From NCBI RefSeq assembly GCF_016658545.1, contig NZ_JACVZC010000003.1:103844-167843 (forward strand): a stretch of 64,000 nucleotides of DNA. Reading direction: 5' to 3'. Each line of letters starts with the position of its first letter. The stretch's first letter is position 1. This document shows positions 26,161 through 33,851 of the stretch, in pieces. Position numbers and translations under genes: made by a program. The notes below the pieces were generated by a model, which was not told the origin of the DNA, did not search any database, and saw only the letters and a list, made by a program, of their open reading frames with translations. This DNA comes from Pseudomonas sp. S37. GTDB lineage: Bacteria; Pseudomonadota; Gammaproteobacteria; Pseudomonadales; Pseudomonadaceae.

Positions 26161-26178
26161 ATGTTGCCCTGCCAACAC
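26161..26178. promoter_or_regulatory. Candidate SfnR operator (copy 5 of 6)
   Basis: ATGTTGCCCTGCCAACAC has perfect TGTTG/CAACA arms with a 6-bp spacer, about 87 bp upstream of the predicted start for the gene at 26282. Confidence 0.6.
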
Positions 26179-26229
26179 TTGAGCGCTCCCACCATCGTGT
26201 TCGCCCCAGTAAATTCGGGCGCTGCAGGC

Positions 26230-26246
26230 TCGGCATGGCTTGTGCA
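26230..26246 (+). promoter_or_regulatory. Sigma-54 promoter of the DszC-like gene at 26282
   Basis: TCGGCATGGCTTGTGCA keeps GG-N10-GC but both boxes are off consensus (CGGCAT and GTGC). It is the weakest of the nine. Position (start near 26257, 25-nt leader) matches that of the sister gene at 15826. Confidence 0.55.
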
Positions 26247-26281
26247 AACAGACCTGAAAACCTTGAACCAGGAGCAATGCC

Positions 26282-27505
26282 ATGACTCAGCCAACCGCCG
26301 CTACCGATCAGCAACTGGCCGAACGATTCAACGCAGTTTTCCAGCGCATCGCTGACGGTGTGGTGCAACGCGAGCTGGACCGCACACTTCCGTACGAGCC
26401 CATCGAATGGCTCAAGCAAGCCGGTTTCGGTGCCGTTCGTGTTCCTCAGGCAGATGGCGGCGCTGGCGCGTCGTTGCCGCAGCTGTTCAAGCTGCTGATC
26501 GAGCTGGCGGCCGCTGACTCCAACCTGCCCCAGGCGCTGCGTGCTCACTTCGGCTTCGTCGAGGATCGGCTGGTGGCGATGCCAGGAGAACAGCGTGATA
26601 CCTGGTTGCGACGTTTCGCTGATGGCCAGTTGGTAGGTGGCGCATGGACGGAGACCGGCGACGTCAAGCTTGGTCAGGTTGTCACCCAGGTCACCCCGCA
26701 GGCAGACGGCAGCTGGCGCCTGAATGGACGCAAGTTCTACAGCACCGGCAGCCTTTACGCCGACTGGCTGGATATTTATGCCCAACGCGCGGACAACGGT
26801 GCCGATGTGATTGCCGTGACCCGCGCACGTCAGCCAGGCATCGAGCACAGCGATGACTGGGACGGTTTCGGCCAGCGTACGACCGGCAGCGGCACATCGG
26901 TGTTTCGCGACGCCGAAGTGGAGGCCGACAACATCGTGCCGTTCGAAACCCGCTTCAAATACCAGACCGCCTTCTATCAAGTGGTGCTGCTGTCGATCCT
27001 TGCGGGCATCGGCAAAGCCGTCGAGCGTGACGCCGCGCGCCTGGTACGCGAACGCAAACGTGTCTTCAGCCACGGCAATGCGCCGCGGGTTGCCGACGAC
27101 GCACAGATCCAGCAGGTCATCGGTCAACTCTCGGCCCAGGCCTACGCCGCCGAAGCCATCACCCTGCGCGCAGCAGCAGCCCTGCAGCGCGCGTACGACA
27201 GCCACTTCTCTGGCGATGCCAGCCTTGAACACCAGGCCAATGTCGAGGCTGAACTGGAATCTGCTCAGGCGCAGCTCGTGGTGATCGAGCTGGTACTGCG
27301 TGCCGCCACCGACCTGTTCAACGCGCTGGGGGCTTCTGCGGTACGCGAGGCGACACAACTTGATCGGCACTGGCGCAATGCACGCACTGTGGCCTCCCAC
27401 AACCCGCAGGTCTACAAGGCACGCATCATCGGTGACTGGGTGATCAATGGTACCGAGCCGCCCTACGTCTGGCAGATAGGCAACGGCCAGCAGAAAACCG
27501 CCTGA
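26282..27505 (+). CDS. Acyl-CoA-dehydrogenase-fold flavin monooxygenase, DszC-like (subfamily 2, second copy)
   Basis: A 407-residue sister of the gene at 15826. Shared blocks: LPYEPIEWLKQAGFGAVRVP, ADSNLPQALRAHFGFVEDRL, KFYSTGSLYADWLDIYA, DDWDGFGQRTTGSGTSVF, RFKYQTAFYQ, LDRHWRNARTVASHNPQVYK and the ending GTEPPYVWQIG. ATG 26282 follows AGGAG at 26270-26274. It is divergent from the DszA-like LLM gene, the pairing seen for DszC and DszA in dibenzothiophene desulfurisation. This suggests sequential S-oxidation and C-S cleavage of one substrate, which is inference. Confidence 0.83.
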   Translation: MTQPTAATDQQLAERFNAVFQRIADGVVQRELDRTLPYEPIEWLKQAGFGAVRVPQADGGAGASLPQLFKLLIELAAADSNLPQALRAHFGFVEDRLVAMPGEQRDTWLRRFADGQLVGGAWTETGDVKLGQVVTQVTPQADGSWRLNGRKFYSTGSLYADWLDIYAQRADNGADVIAVTRARQPGIEHSDDWDGFGQRTTGSGTSVFRDAEVEADNIVPFETRFKYQTAFYQVVLLSILAGIGKAVERDAARLVRERKRVFSHGNAPRVADDAQIQQVIGQLSAQAYAAEAITLRAAAALQRAYDSHFSGDASLEHQANVEAELESAQAQLVVIELVLRAATDLFNALGASAVREATQLDRHWRNARTVASHNPQVYKARIIGDWVINGTEPPYVWQIGNGQQKTA

Positions 27506-27651
27506 CAGCGCCTCGGGTAATCAAGGCAGCCGCGCCTTCAGCAAGGCTACCTCCCGGTTTGATGCCGTTCACCAAGGGCTGCGTTGCAGCCCCGGCGAAG
27601 TCAAGTTCACAGCATCAACCGTTGAGGTGGCCTTGGCTACTGGCCCCTGTA

Positions 27652-28899
27652 TCAGTTCCAGGCATTGCGTGGAGGGTTGATCTGATTGAGGTAGTAGTTG
27701 CCAATATGAAAATACTTCCAGCGCACCGGGTCGTGCAGGGTGTGCACACGGGCGTTGCGCCAGTGGCGGTCCAGGTTGTTGGCCTGCAATGTGGAGCGGG
27801 TGCCGGCCAGCTCGAACAGTTTATTGGTCGCCTCGATGGCAATGGCAGTGGTCAGCACCTTGGCCTCAGCGGTGACCGTGGTTGCCAGCGCCACGGTCTG
27901 TTCACCCGGTATGGCCAGGGCGATGTCGACTTTATTGCCTGCTCGTTCGAGCAACGCTTCGGCGGCATGTAACCTGATTTTAAGATCACCGATGGCCTGG
28001 ACGGTGAAGGGGTCATCTGCGGCGCGGTCCTTGCCACTGTCGATCCAGGGGCGGCTCTTGTGACGCACGAAGTCGATGGTTTCATCAATGGCCCGTCGGG
28101 CAATACCGACATCAATGGCAGCCTGGATCAATTGCGAAACAGGGCCGGCGGCAGTGTGCTGATCGAACGCGGTGACTACGATGGCACGGCTCCTCGGCAC
28201 CCGCACATTGTCCAGTTTTACCGCCCCGGAAGCCGTGGTGCGCTGGCCAAAACTCGACCAGTTATTGACCACGCTGAGCCCTGGCGTATCACGATCAGCG
28301 AATACCAACACGCCCTGACCGTGGTCATTCACTGCCACGATCGGCACGATGTGCGCCAACAGTGCCCCAGTGGTATAGAACTTTTCACCGTTGACCCGTA
28401 CGTACTCGCCATCATCAACCACCGTAGTGGCAAACTCGGCTACGGTGCGACTGTGCAGCTCGGAAAACGCGTTGCCGAAGCGATAACCCTGCAGCACCAG
28501 CTCGAACAGTTCACGCTTCTGCACCTCGGTGCCGTCGAGCGCAATATGTGAAACCAGGGACAGATGATTATGGGCAATCTGAGCGATGCTCGAGTCAGCA
28601 CCGGAAATAATCGCCGTGACCCAGGCCACCGTCGCATACGACGCTCCCAAGCCACCGTACGCCTTCGGGACGGTCAGCGACCACAGGCCGCTCTGCGAGT
28701 ACTGGTCGATTTCGTCGATAGGCAGGTAACCCTCTCGATCACGTTCAGCAGCGCCTTCACTGAAGGACTGTGCCAGCCGATGGGCAATACTTATCGCCTC
28801 TTCCTCGCTGGCCAGCCGATGAGCGCCCTTGGTTGGCCGTGGCCGTGGCGCGAATGGCTCGCTCGAATTTACCCGTGGGCGGTTGTCGTTGTTGCTCAT
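27652..28899 (-). CDS. sfnB: SfnB-family sulfur acquisition oxidoreductase (acyl-CoA dehydrogenase fold)
   Basis: A 415-residue member of the SfnB family: REGYLPIDEIDQYSQSGLWSLTVPKAYGG near residue 65 (split motif), ADSSIAQIAHNHLSLVSH near 108, GNAFSELHSRTVAEF near 145, KFYTTGALLAHIVPIVA near 170, FGQRTTASGAVKL near 215 and the ending DRHWRNARVHTLHDPVRWKY. ATG 28899 has AGGAG 7 bp upstream. It is the last gene of the minus-strand operon after a ribose-type importer, 59 bp after the permease. FMNH2-dependent oxygenolysis is the presumed reaction; SfnB is implicated in dimethyl sulfide/sulfone use in P. putida, but the transporter here suggests another substrate. Confidence 0.84.
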   Translation of the reverse strand: MSNNDNRPRVNSSEPFAPRPRPTKGAHRLASEEEAISIAHRLAQSFSEGAAERDREGYLPIDEIDQYSQSGLWSLTVPKAYGGLGASYATVAWVTAIISGADSSIAQIAHNHLSLVSHIALDGTEVQKRELFELVLQGYRFGNAFSELHSRTVAEFATTVVDDGEYVRVNGEKFYTTGALLAHIVPIVAVNDHGQGVLVFADRDTPGLSVVNNWSSFGQRTTASGAVKLDNVRVPRSRAIVVTAFDQHTAAGPVSQLIQAAIDVGIARRAIDETIDFVRHKSRPWIDSGKDRAADDPFTVQAIGDLKIRLHAAEALLERAGNKVDIALAIPGEQTVALATTVTAEAKVLTTAIAIEATNKLFELAGTRSTLQANNLDRHWRNARVHTLHDPVRWKYFHIGNYYLNQINPPRNAWN

Positions 28900-28958
28900 G
28901 TCTGCGCTCCTGCTTGGACATATAGGGAACCAGCCAGATCGGCCGGGTACGGGAAAGC

Positions 28959-29948
28959 TCAGGCAGCATCTTTGATCAGACGCCGGCCCAGGTGACTGAA
29001 CGTCAGCACCAGCAGAATCAGCGCCCCTGTCGCCACTTGCTGCCAGTAGAAGTTCCAACCAATCAGCAGCAAGCCGTTGGCGGTAACGTTGAGGAACAAC
29101 ACGCCAAGCAAAGTGCCAGGAATGTTGGCACGCCCCTGACGATGCAGGGTGGTACCGATGAACACAGCACCGATGGCGTTGATCAGGAAGGCGCTGCCCG
29201 ACATAGGCACATAGGCGTCCACAGTGCTGGCCAGCAGCATGCCGGCCAATGAGCAAGCCAGCGCCACGGCGATGAACACCACGGCCGTGACCCGCCCTAC
29301 CGCCACACCGCTGTAGCGCGCCACCTCCAGCTGTTCGCCCACGGCCAACACCTCACGGCCAAACCGGCTTTTGGCCAAGGCCAGGCCATAAGCCAACGCC
29401 AGCCCGGCGACGATCAGCAACGGCAGCGGCACACCGGCCAAACCAGAGCTTGCCAGCGCCGGGCGAACGCCATTGGCCAGGTAGATCGGCTGGCCGCCGT
29501 CGGACAACAGTTGCTGCAGGCTCGTGCCGATGAACAGGGTGCCGAGGGTCGCGAGGAAGGGTGTGATTCGCAAGCTGGCGATCAAGGCGGCGTTGAAGGT
29601 GCCCGTCAGGCCACCCGCGAGCATCGCCAGGGCAATTGACAACGGCAGACCGAAGCCCGCATTCAACGCCATCACATAGACCATTGCCGCCAGGTCCAGC
29701 GCCACGCCCACCGAAAGGTCAATGCCGCCGGCACTGACCGCCAGGGTCATGCCAATGGCGACGATGGCCAGCAGCACGAAGTTGTTCAGCAGCACACTGT
29801 TGAAATTGCCCCAGCTCAGAAACCCTGGTGCGCTCACCGCGAAGAACACCAGCAAGGCGAGGAATACCGCTGGCAACACCCAGCGCAACCAGCGACCGCG
29901 TTGGGCAGTCGGTGCCGCGCTGGGCAAGATCATGGCTTGCTCGCTCAT
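28959..29948 (-). CDS. ABC importer permease, RbsC-like (first of two)
   Basis: A 329-residue BPD_transp_2 permease of the ribose/simple-sugar class. About ten membrane segments; the motif MTLAVSAGGIDLSVGVALDLAAM near residue 68 (split) and NAIGAVFIGTTLHRQGRANIPGT near 260 are typical of RbsC-type subunits. It starts one base after the stop of the other permease. Two different RbsC-like subunits occur, as in AI-2 and some sugar importers, so the channel is probably a heterodimer. Confidence 0.9.
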   Translation of the reverse strand: MSEQAMILPSAAPTAQRGRWLRWVLPAVFLALLVFFAVSAPGFLSWGNFNSVLLNNFVLLAIVAIGMTLAVSAGGIDLSVGVALDLAAMVYVMALNAGFGLPLSIALAMLAGGLTGTFNAALIASLRITPFLATLGTLFIGTSLQQLLSDGGQPIYLANGVRPALASSGLAGVPLPLLIVAGLALAYGLALAKSRFGREVLAVGEQLEVARYSGVAVGRVTAVVFIAVALACSLAGMLLASTVDAYVPMSGSAFLINAIGAVFIGTTLHRQGRANIPGTLLGVLFLNVTANGLLLIGWNFYWQQVATGALILLVLTFSHLGRRLIKDAA

Positions 29949-29949
29949 C

Positions 29950-30942
29950 TCAAAACCTCCCCCGCAACAGACTGGCGCTGGCCACCACCAGCAGGATCAG
30001 CACACCCTGCACGCCGTTGACCCAAAAGCTGGCGATATTCAGCAGTTGGAAACCGTTGACCAGAAAGCCCACCAGCAAGGTCGCCAACAGGGTGCCGCCG
30101 ATGCTCGGGCGCAAGCGCCTGGAGAACACCGTGCCGAGAAAGGCGATGGCGACAACGGACAGCAGCATTTCACCGGAACCGGTGGTGCTGCCACTGAACC
30201 AGGCCGACGAGCAGAACGCCGCCAGGCTGGCGCACACGCCACTGAGCAGATAGCTGGAAAACTGATAGCTCGCCACCGGCAAACCGGCTGCAGCAGCGGC
30301 TTCCGGGTATTCGCCAACGGCGTATAGGCGCAGCCCGTAGCGGCTGTAGTGAATCAGCAAAATCAATGACAGCGCCACGTCAAGCAGCACCCAGGCCAGC
30401 ACCGGCTGGCCTAGCCATTGGCCAAAGCTGAGCAGTTCCAGCAACGGGGTGTAGGTGGGCAGCACGCTGTTCTCGGTCAACACCAGTTCCAGGCCTGCGA
30501 TCACATTCATGCTTGCCAGGGTTGCCAGCAGTGGCGGCAGGCGCAGGCCGATCACCACCAGGCCGTTGAGCGTGCCGATGGCCAGCCCCGTAGCCAAGGT
30601 CAGCCCGATACTGCCGAAGGCACCGAAACCTGCGTTGTTCAACGTTGCATAGACCGCTGCCGACAAGCCGAGATTGGCCGCCAGCGAAAGGTCCAGCCCA
30701 CCGGACACCACATTGGGCCCACCGCCGATCATGACGATGGTCAGGCCAAACGCGAGGATGCCAAGGATCGCCGACTGGGCGAATACGGTGGCGATGTTCA
30801 CCGCTGCAAGGAAGTTGGGTGCGGTAAAAGCGAAGACCACAAGGATCAGCAGAAACGCCAGGGAAGCGCCGTGTCGTAGCAGCGCCAACCGCCAACTGCC
30901 GTTCAGCCAATGTGCTGCGACGCCAGTACGTTCAGCGAGCAT
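29950..30942 (-). CDS. ABC importer permease, RbsC-like (second)
   Basis: A 330-residue permease of the same class: FGLTIVMIGGGPNVVSGGLDLSLAANLGLSAAVY near residue 65 (family motif, in parts) and AIAFLGTVFSRRLRPSIGGTLL near 265. The start ATG 30942 has AGGAT 8 bp upstream and overlaps the ATPase end by 11 bp; an upstream ATG at 30963 has no ribosome site. It pairs with the permease at 28959. Confidence 0.9.
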   Translation of the reverse strand: MLAERTGVAAHWLNGSWRLALLRHGASLAFLLILVVFAFTAPNFLAAVNIATVFAQSAILGILAFGLTIVMIGGGPNVVSGGLDLSLAANLGLSAAVYATLNNAGFGAFGSIGLTLATGLAIGTLNGLVVIGLRLPPLLATLASMNVIAGLELVLTENSVLPTYTPLLELLSFGQWLGQPVLAWVLLDVALSLILLIHYSRYGLRLYAVGEYPEAAAAAGLPVASYQFSSYLLSGVCASLAAFCSSAWFSGSTTGSGEMLLSVVAIAFLGTVFSRRLRPSIGGTLLATLLVGFLVNGFQLLNIASFWVNGVQGVLILLVVASASLLRGRF

Positions 30943-32449
30943 GGCGAATATCCTTTTGCTCATAGGTAGCGGACGCCAGGGCCAGCAGGCTATCGGCGTC
31001 GAGGTCGGCAGCAGCGCGCACGGCGACGATGGCGCCACGGTGCATCACGTAGATGCGGTCGCACAGCCCCAACAACTCCGGCAAGTCCGAAGAAAGCAGC
31101 AAAACACCGGCGCCCTGCTCCACCAACTTCCCGATCAACCGATAGATCTCGACCTTGGCGCCGATATCGATGCCGACACTCGGCTCGTCCAGCAGGTACA
31201 CCGTCGACTGCCGGCTCAGCCATTTGGCCAGCGCCACCTTCTGCTGGTTGCCACCGCTGAGCTGGCGCACTGCTGCTTGAGGCCCTGCGGCCTTGATTGC
31301 CAGGTCGGTGACCAGCGCCTCGGTTCGTCGCCGCTCGCTGTCGGCAGAAATCAGCCCCAGCCGAGTAACGCGCAAGAGACTGGCGAGGGTGATGTTTTCC
31401 TGCACGGTCAGGTCCAGCGCCACGCCCTGGCGGCGGCGCTCCTCGGGCAACAAAGCAATGCCTTCACGCACGGCCTGATGCGCACTGTCCAGTTTGAGCG
31501 CCTGGCCATTCAGGCATATTTCGCCCTGATGGGCCGGCGCCAGGCCGAACAGGCTCTTGAGCAACGCCTTGGCCCCCGAGCCGACCAAGCCGGTGAGCCC
31601 GACGATTTCGCCGCGTCGTACCTGCAAGTCGACATTGCGATAGGCCGGCAACCGGCTCAGCGCCTTCACCTCCAGCAACGGATCGCCCAGCGTAACCAGC
31701 GGTTTGGGATACATCTCGGCCACCTCGCGGTTGACCATCAAGCGAGTAATCTCGGCCATGGAGGTTTGCTGCGGGTCGACTTCGGCCACGTCCTGACCGT
31801 TACGCAGCACCGTCACCCGGTCACACACCTGCTCGATCTCTTGCAGATAGTGAGAAATGTAGATAATCGCCAGGCCCTGCTCGCGCAGGCGCTTGACGAT
31901 ACCCAGCAACTGCTCGACCTCGCGTTGCACCAACGCTACGCTGGGTTCGTCGAATACCAGCACCCGGGGTTGGCTGATCAATGCGCGGGTGATCTGCACC
32001 ACCTGCTGTTCAGCGCTGCTTAGTTCGCCAATCAACGCGCCGCTGGGCAGCCACAAGCCGAAGTGCTCGGCGAGCAGGCGCTCGGCCTCACGTTGCTGGG
32101 CACGTCGCTGCACGAACGGCCCCCGGTGCAGCTCCTGACCGAAGAACAGCGCCTCGCCCACGGTGAAACTGGCCGGCAGCAAGCGCTCCTGATGGATGAA
32201 CTGGATACCCAGCCTGGCTATCTGCCGCGGGTTGAAATGGCTGTAGGACTGCCCCTCGACCCAAAGGCTGCCGGCGTCCGGGCGATGGATCCCGGCCAGT
32301 ACCTTGATCAACGTCGACTTGCCCGCGCCGTTTTCGCCGACCAGGCCGTGTACGCTGCCATGGCACACCCGCAGGCTTGCATTGTCCAGCGCGCGCGTAA
32401 CGCCAAAGTGCTTGCTCAGGTTGCGCAGCTCCAGAGCGTATGCGCTCAT
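30932..32449 (-). CDS. ABC importer ATPase, RbsA/MglA-like (two nucleotide-binding domains)
   Basis: A 505-residue double ATPase of the sugar type. Domain 1: Walker A GENGAGKST near residue 38, signature region LSSAEQQVVQ and Walker B VLVFDEPSVAL. Domain 2: a degenerate P-loop LVGSGAKALLKSLFG near 280, signature LSGGNQQKVALAKWL near 395 and Walker B VYLLDEPSVGID. A degenerate second P-loop is normal for RbsA relatives. The ATG shares a base with the stop of the binding-protein gene (TGATG), giving coupled translation. Confidence 0.92.
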   Translation of the reverse strand: MSAYALELRNLSKHFGVTRALDNASLRVCHGSVHGLVGENGAGKSTLIKVLAGIHRPDAGSLWVEGQSYSHFNPRQIARLGIQFIHQERLLPASFTVGEALFFGQELHRGPFVQRRAQQREAERLLAEHFGLWLPSGALIGELSSAEQQVVQITRALISQPRVLVFDEPSVALVQREVEQLLGIVKRLREQGLAIIYISHYLQEIEQVCDRVTVLRNGQDVAEVDPQQTSMAEITRLMVNREVAEMYPKPLVTLGDPLLEVKALSRLPAYRNVDLQVRRGEIVGLTGLVGSGAKALLKSLFGLAPAHQGEICLNGQALKLDSAHQAVREGIALLPEERRRQGVALDLTVQENITLASLLRVTRLGLISADSERRRTEALVTDLAIKAAGPQAAVRQLSGGNQQKVALAKWLSRQSTVYLLDEPSVGIDIGAKVEIYRLIGKLVEQGAGVLLLSSDLPELLGLCDRIYVMHRGAIVAVRAAADLDADSLLALASATYEQKDIRHAR

Positions 32450-33408
32450 CACTGGTCGCCTCGCAGTTGTTGCACCTGGTCCAGGTTGCTTTGGGTTGTC
32501 AGCAACGTGGCGACGTGGGTTTCCTTGGGCAGGTTTTTCTGACCGGCGAGATAACGGGCAACGTTCTGCACCGCAGTCTTGCCGATCAGTGCCGGCTGCT
32601 GGGCGACCACCGCGCCGACGGGCGAGCCGTCGCGGCGCAGCAGGTCGAGCACTTCCGGGGTGCCATCGACGCCGTAGGTTCTGATTTCGGTGCGGCCGGC
32701 ATCGACCAGCGCCTGGCTGGCGCCAAGCTGGGGTATATCCCAGGCAGCCCAGATCGCCGCGACTTCGCCTTCAGGGTATTTGTTGAGCAGCGCAGCAATC
32801 TGCGAACGCGCGTCCTGCACGGTGTTGGGGATCACGTCGCGCAGCTCGGGCTGGATGATCGACAGCTCGGGATGGTCGGCCAGCACCGCTTTCAATGCGT
32901 CATAGCGGATCTGGCACACTGGCACGCCGTAGAAACCGTTGAACACCAGGATCTTGCCCTTGCCGCCTGCATCCTTCACCAGTTGCTCGGCCAATTGCCG
33001 GCCTGCCGTGTGGTTGTCCGAAGTGGTGTTGTTGATGCTGTATTGCGACGGAGCGTCGATGGTGAACAGCGCAATACCGGCAGCACTGATGCGCTTGAGC
33101 CAGGGATCGATCACGCTGAGCGTGCCGAGGGTCTGGATGACCGCATCGGGGCGCTGGGTGACCACCGTCTGCAACTGGGTCACCAGGTTCTTGTCGTTGC
33201 GCCCGGCATCCAGCGTGATCACTGTGCCGCCAAGGCGCTTGACCTCATCAACCTGAGCCTGAAAGGCTTTGATGTCGAAGTAGTGACTGGTTCCGGTCAT
33301 GCTGATGGCGATGCGTTTGCCCGCCAGGGACGGCACGTCTTCATCGGCGGCCCGAGCGCTGCCGGTGACCACCAAGGCAGCGTAAAGCAGGGTTCGCAGC
33401 AGTCTCAT
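32449..33408 (-). CDS. ABC importer substrate-binding protein, RbsB-like
   Basis: A 319-residue periplasmic binding protein (peripla_BP_4 type) with a Sec signal ending SARA-ADE near residue 21. It shows RIAISMTGTSHYFDIKAFQAQ near 31 (strand and helix around the ligand cleft), RPDAVIQTLGTLSVIDPW near 93 and GKILVFNGFYGVPVCQIRYDAL near 155. GAGGTG lies 6 bp upstream of ATG 33408. The start overlaps the stop of a 19-codon upstream frame (33405-33464), so it may be translationally coupled to that peptide. The ligand is unknown; a sulfur-containing sugar or other sulfonated solute is a guess from context. Confidence 0.88.
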   Translation of the reverse strand: MRLLRTLLYAALVVTGSARAADEDVPSLAGKRIAISMTGTSHYFDIKAFQAQVDEVKRLGGTVITLDAGRNDKNLVTQLQTVVTQRPDAVIQTLGTLSVIDPWLKRISAAGIALFTIDAPSQYSINNTTSDNHTAGRQLAEQLVKDAGGKGKILVFNGFYGVPVCQIRYDALKAVLADHPELSIIQPELRDVIPNTVQDARSQIAALLNKYPEGEVAAIWAAWDIPQLGASQALVDAGRTEIRTYGVDGTPEVLDLLRRDGSPVGAVVAQQPALIGKTAVQNVARYLAGQKNLPKETHVATLLTTQSNLDQVQQLRGDQ

Positions 33409-33464
33409 GACACCACCTCGCGCGCAGCGAGGATAGCCAGGACCAATAGAGCGTTAGTCATCAT
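33405..33464 (-). CDS. Putative 19-residue leader peptide overlapping the RbsB-like start
   Basis: Minus-strand frame MMTNALLVLAILAAREVVS, preceded by GGAAAGGAATC, a strong ribosome site. The stop TGA overlaps the ATG of the binding-protein gene (ATGA). The frame lies within the leader of the sigma-54 transcript whose start is predicted near 33499. Hydrophobic residues and Ala/Leu dominate; there is no Cys and only two Met at the start, so a classic amino-acid attenuator is not suggested. Coupling of binding-protein translation is the simplest role. Too short to classify by family. Confidence 0.5.
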   Translation of the reverse strand: MMTNALLVLAILAAREVVS

Positions 33465-33508
33465 GATTCCTTTCCATGGGCGACACGTTTGCGTGTAGCC
33501 AGAAACAT

Positions 33509-33525
33509 TGCGAGAAACGCGCCAA
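33509..33525 (-). promoter_or_regulatory. Sigma-54 promoter of the ribose-type importer/sfnB operon
   Basis: Minus-strand TTGGCGCGTTTCTCGCA has GG-N10-GC with a -24 box one base off TGGCAC and a -12 box TCGC. The same TCGC variant is in the oprD promoter at 39223. The start would be near 33499. Confidence 0.65.
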
Positions 33526-33693
33526 CTATTTTTCTTATTTAAATCAGATAGTTAACTTTTTATGGGGCAACACGAGCGGGAATCAAAGCAGGCAAACTGT
33601 TGGACTGCTGTATGAAATCGACCAGTAACCGGGGCAAGCGCCGCCGAAAAAGGTACAGGCTCCGCCGGTGCTTCCGGCAAGGCCTGACAGCAG

Positions 33694-33711
33694 CTGTTTA
33701 CCCGGCAACAG
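33694..33711. promoter_or_regulatory. Candidate SfnR operator (copy 6 of 6)
   Basis: CTGTTTACCCGGCAACAG has perfect CTGTT/AACAG arms with an 8-bp spacer. The centre is about 120 bp upstream of the plus-strand start and about 203 bp upstream of the minus-strand start. Confidence 0.62.
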
Positions 33712-33794
33712 TCAAGCAACAGATTGCTGCAGTTGCCGTACAGTGACCCACTCGCTAAGTGCCAATATCTAACTGATTTTATTGATTTTTATCA

Positions 33795-33811
33795 GTGGCA
33801 CAGGTTTTGCG
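33795..33811 (+). promoter_or_regulatory. Sigma-54 promoter of the SfnB-like/met-type operon
   Basis: GTGGCACAGGTTTTGCG matches TGGCAC-N5-TTGC exactly, the best of the nine. The start would be near 33822, with a 30-nt leader to ATG 33852. Confidence 0.82.
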
Positions 33812-33851
33812 ACGGGACCGTTATCGGACCCTGTCGAAACGAGACCTGCCC

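Larger units (their letters stand above)
25901..26281. other. Divergent regulatory region between the LLM operon and the DszC-like gene at 26282
   Basis: No gene in 381 bp. It contains outward sigma-54 promoters at 25965-25981 (minus) and 26230-26246 (plus), two CTGTT-N8-AACAG-type palindromes, and between them a 12-bp perfect palindrome TTGTTATAACAA at 26093-26104 of unknown role. Confidence 0.68.
33465..33851. other. Divergent regulatory region between the ribose-type operon and the SfnB-like gene at 33852
   Basis: No gene in 387 bp. It contains outward sigma-54 promoters at 33509 (minus) and 33795 (plus), one perfect CTGTT-N8-AACAG palindrome, an AT-rich block at 33525-33565 suited to DNA bending, and an isolated CTGTTG at 33597. 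Confidence 0.68.
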
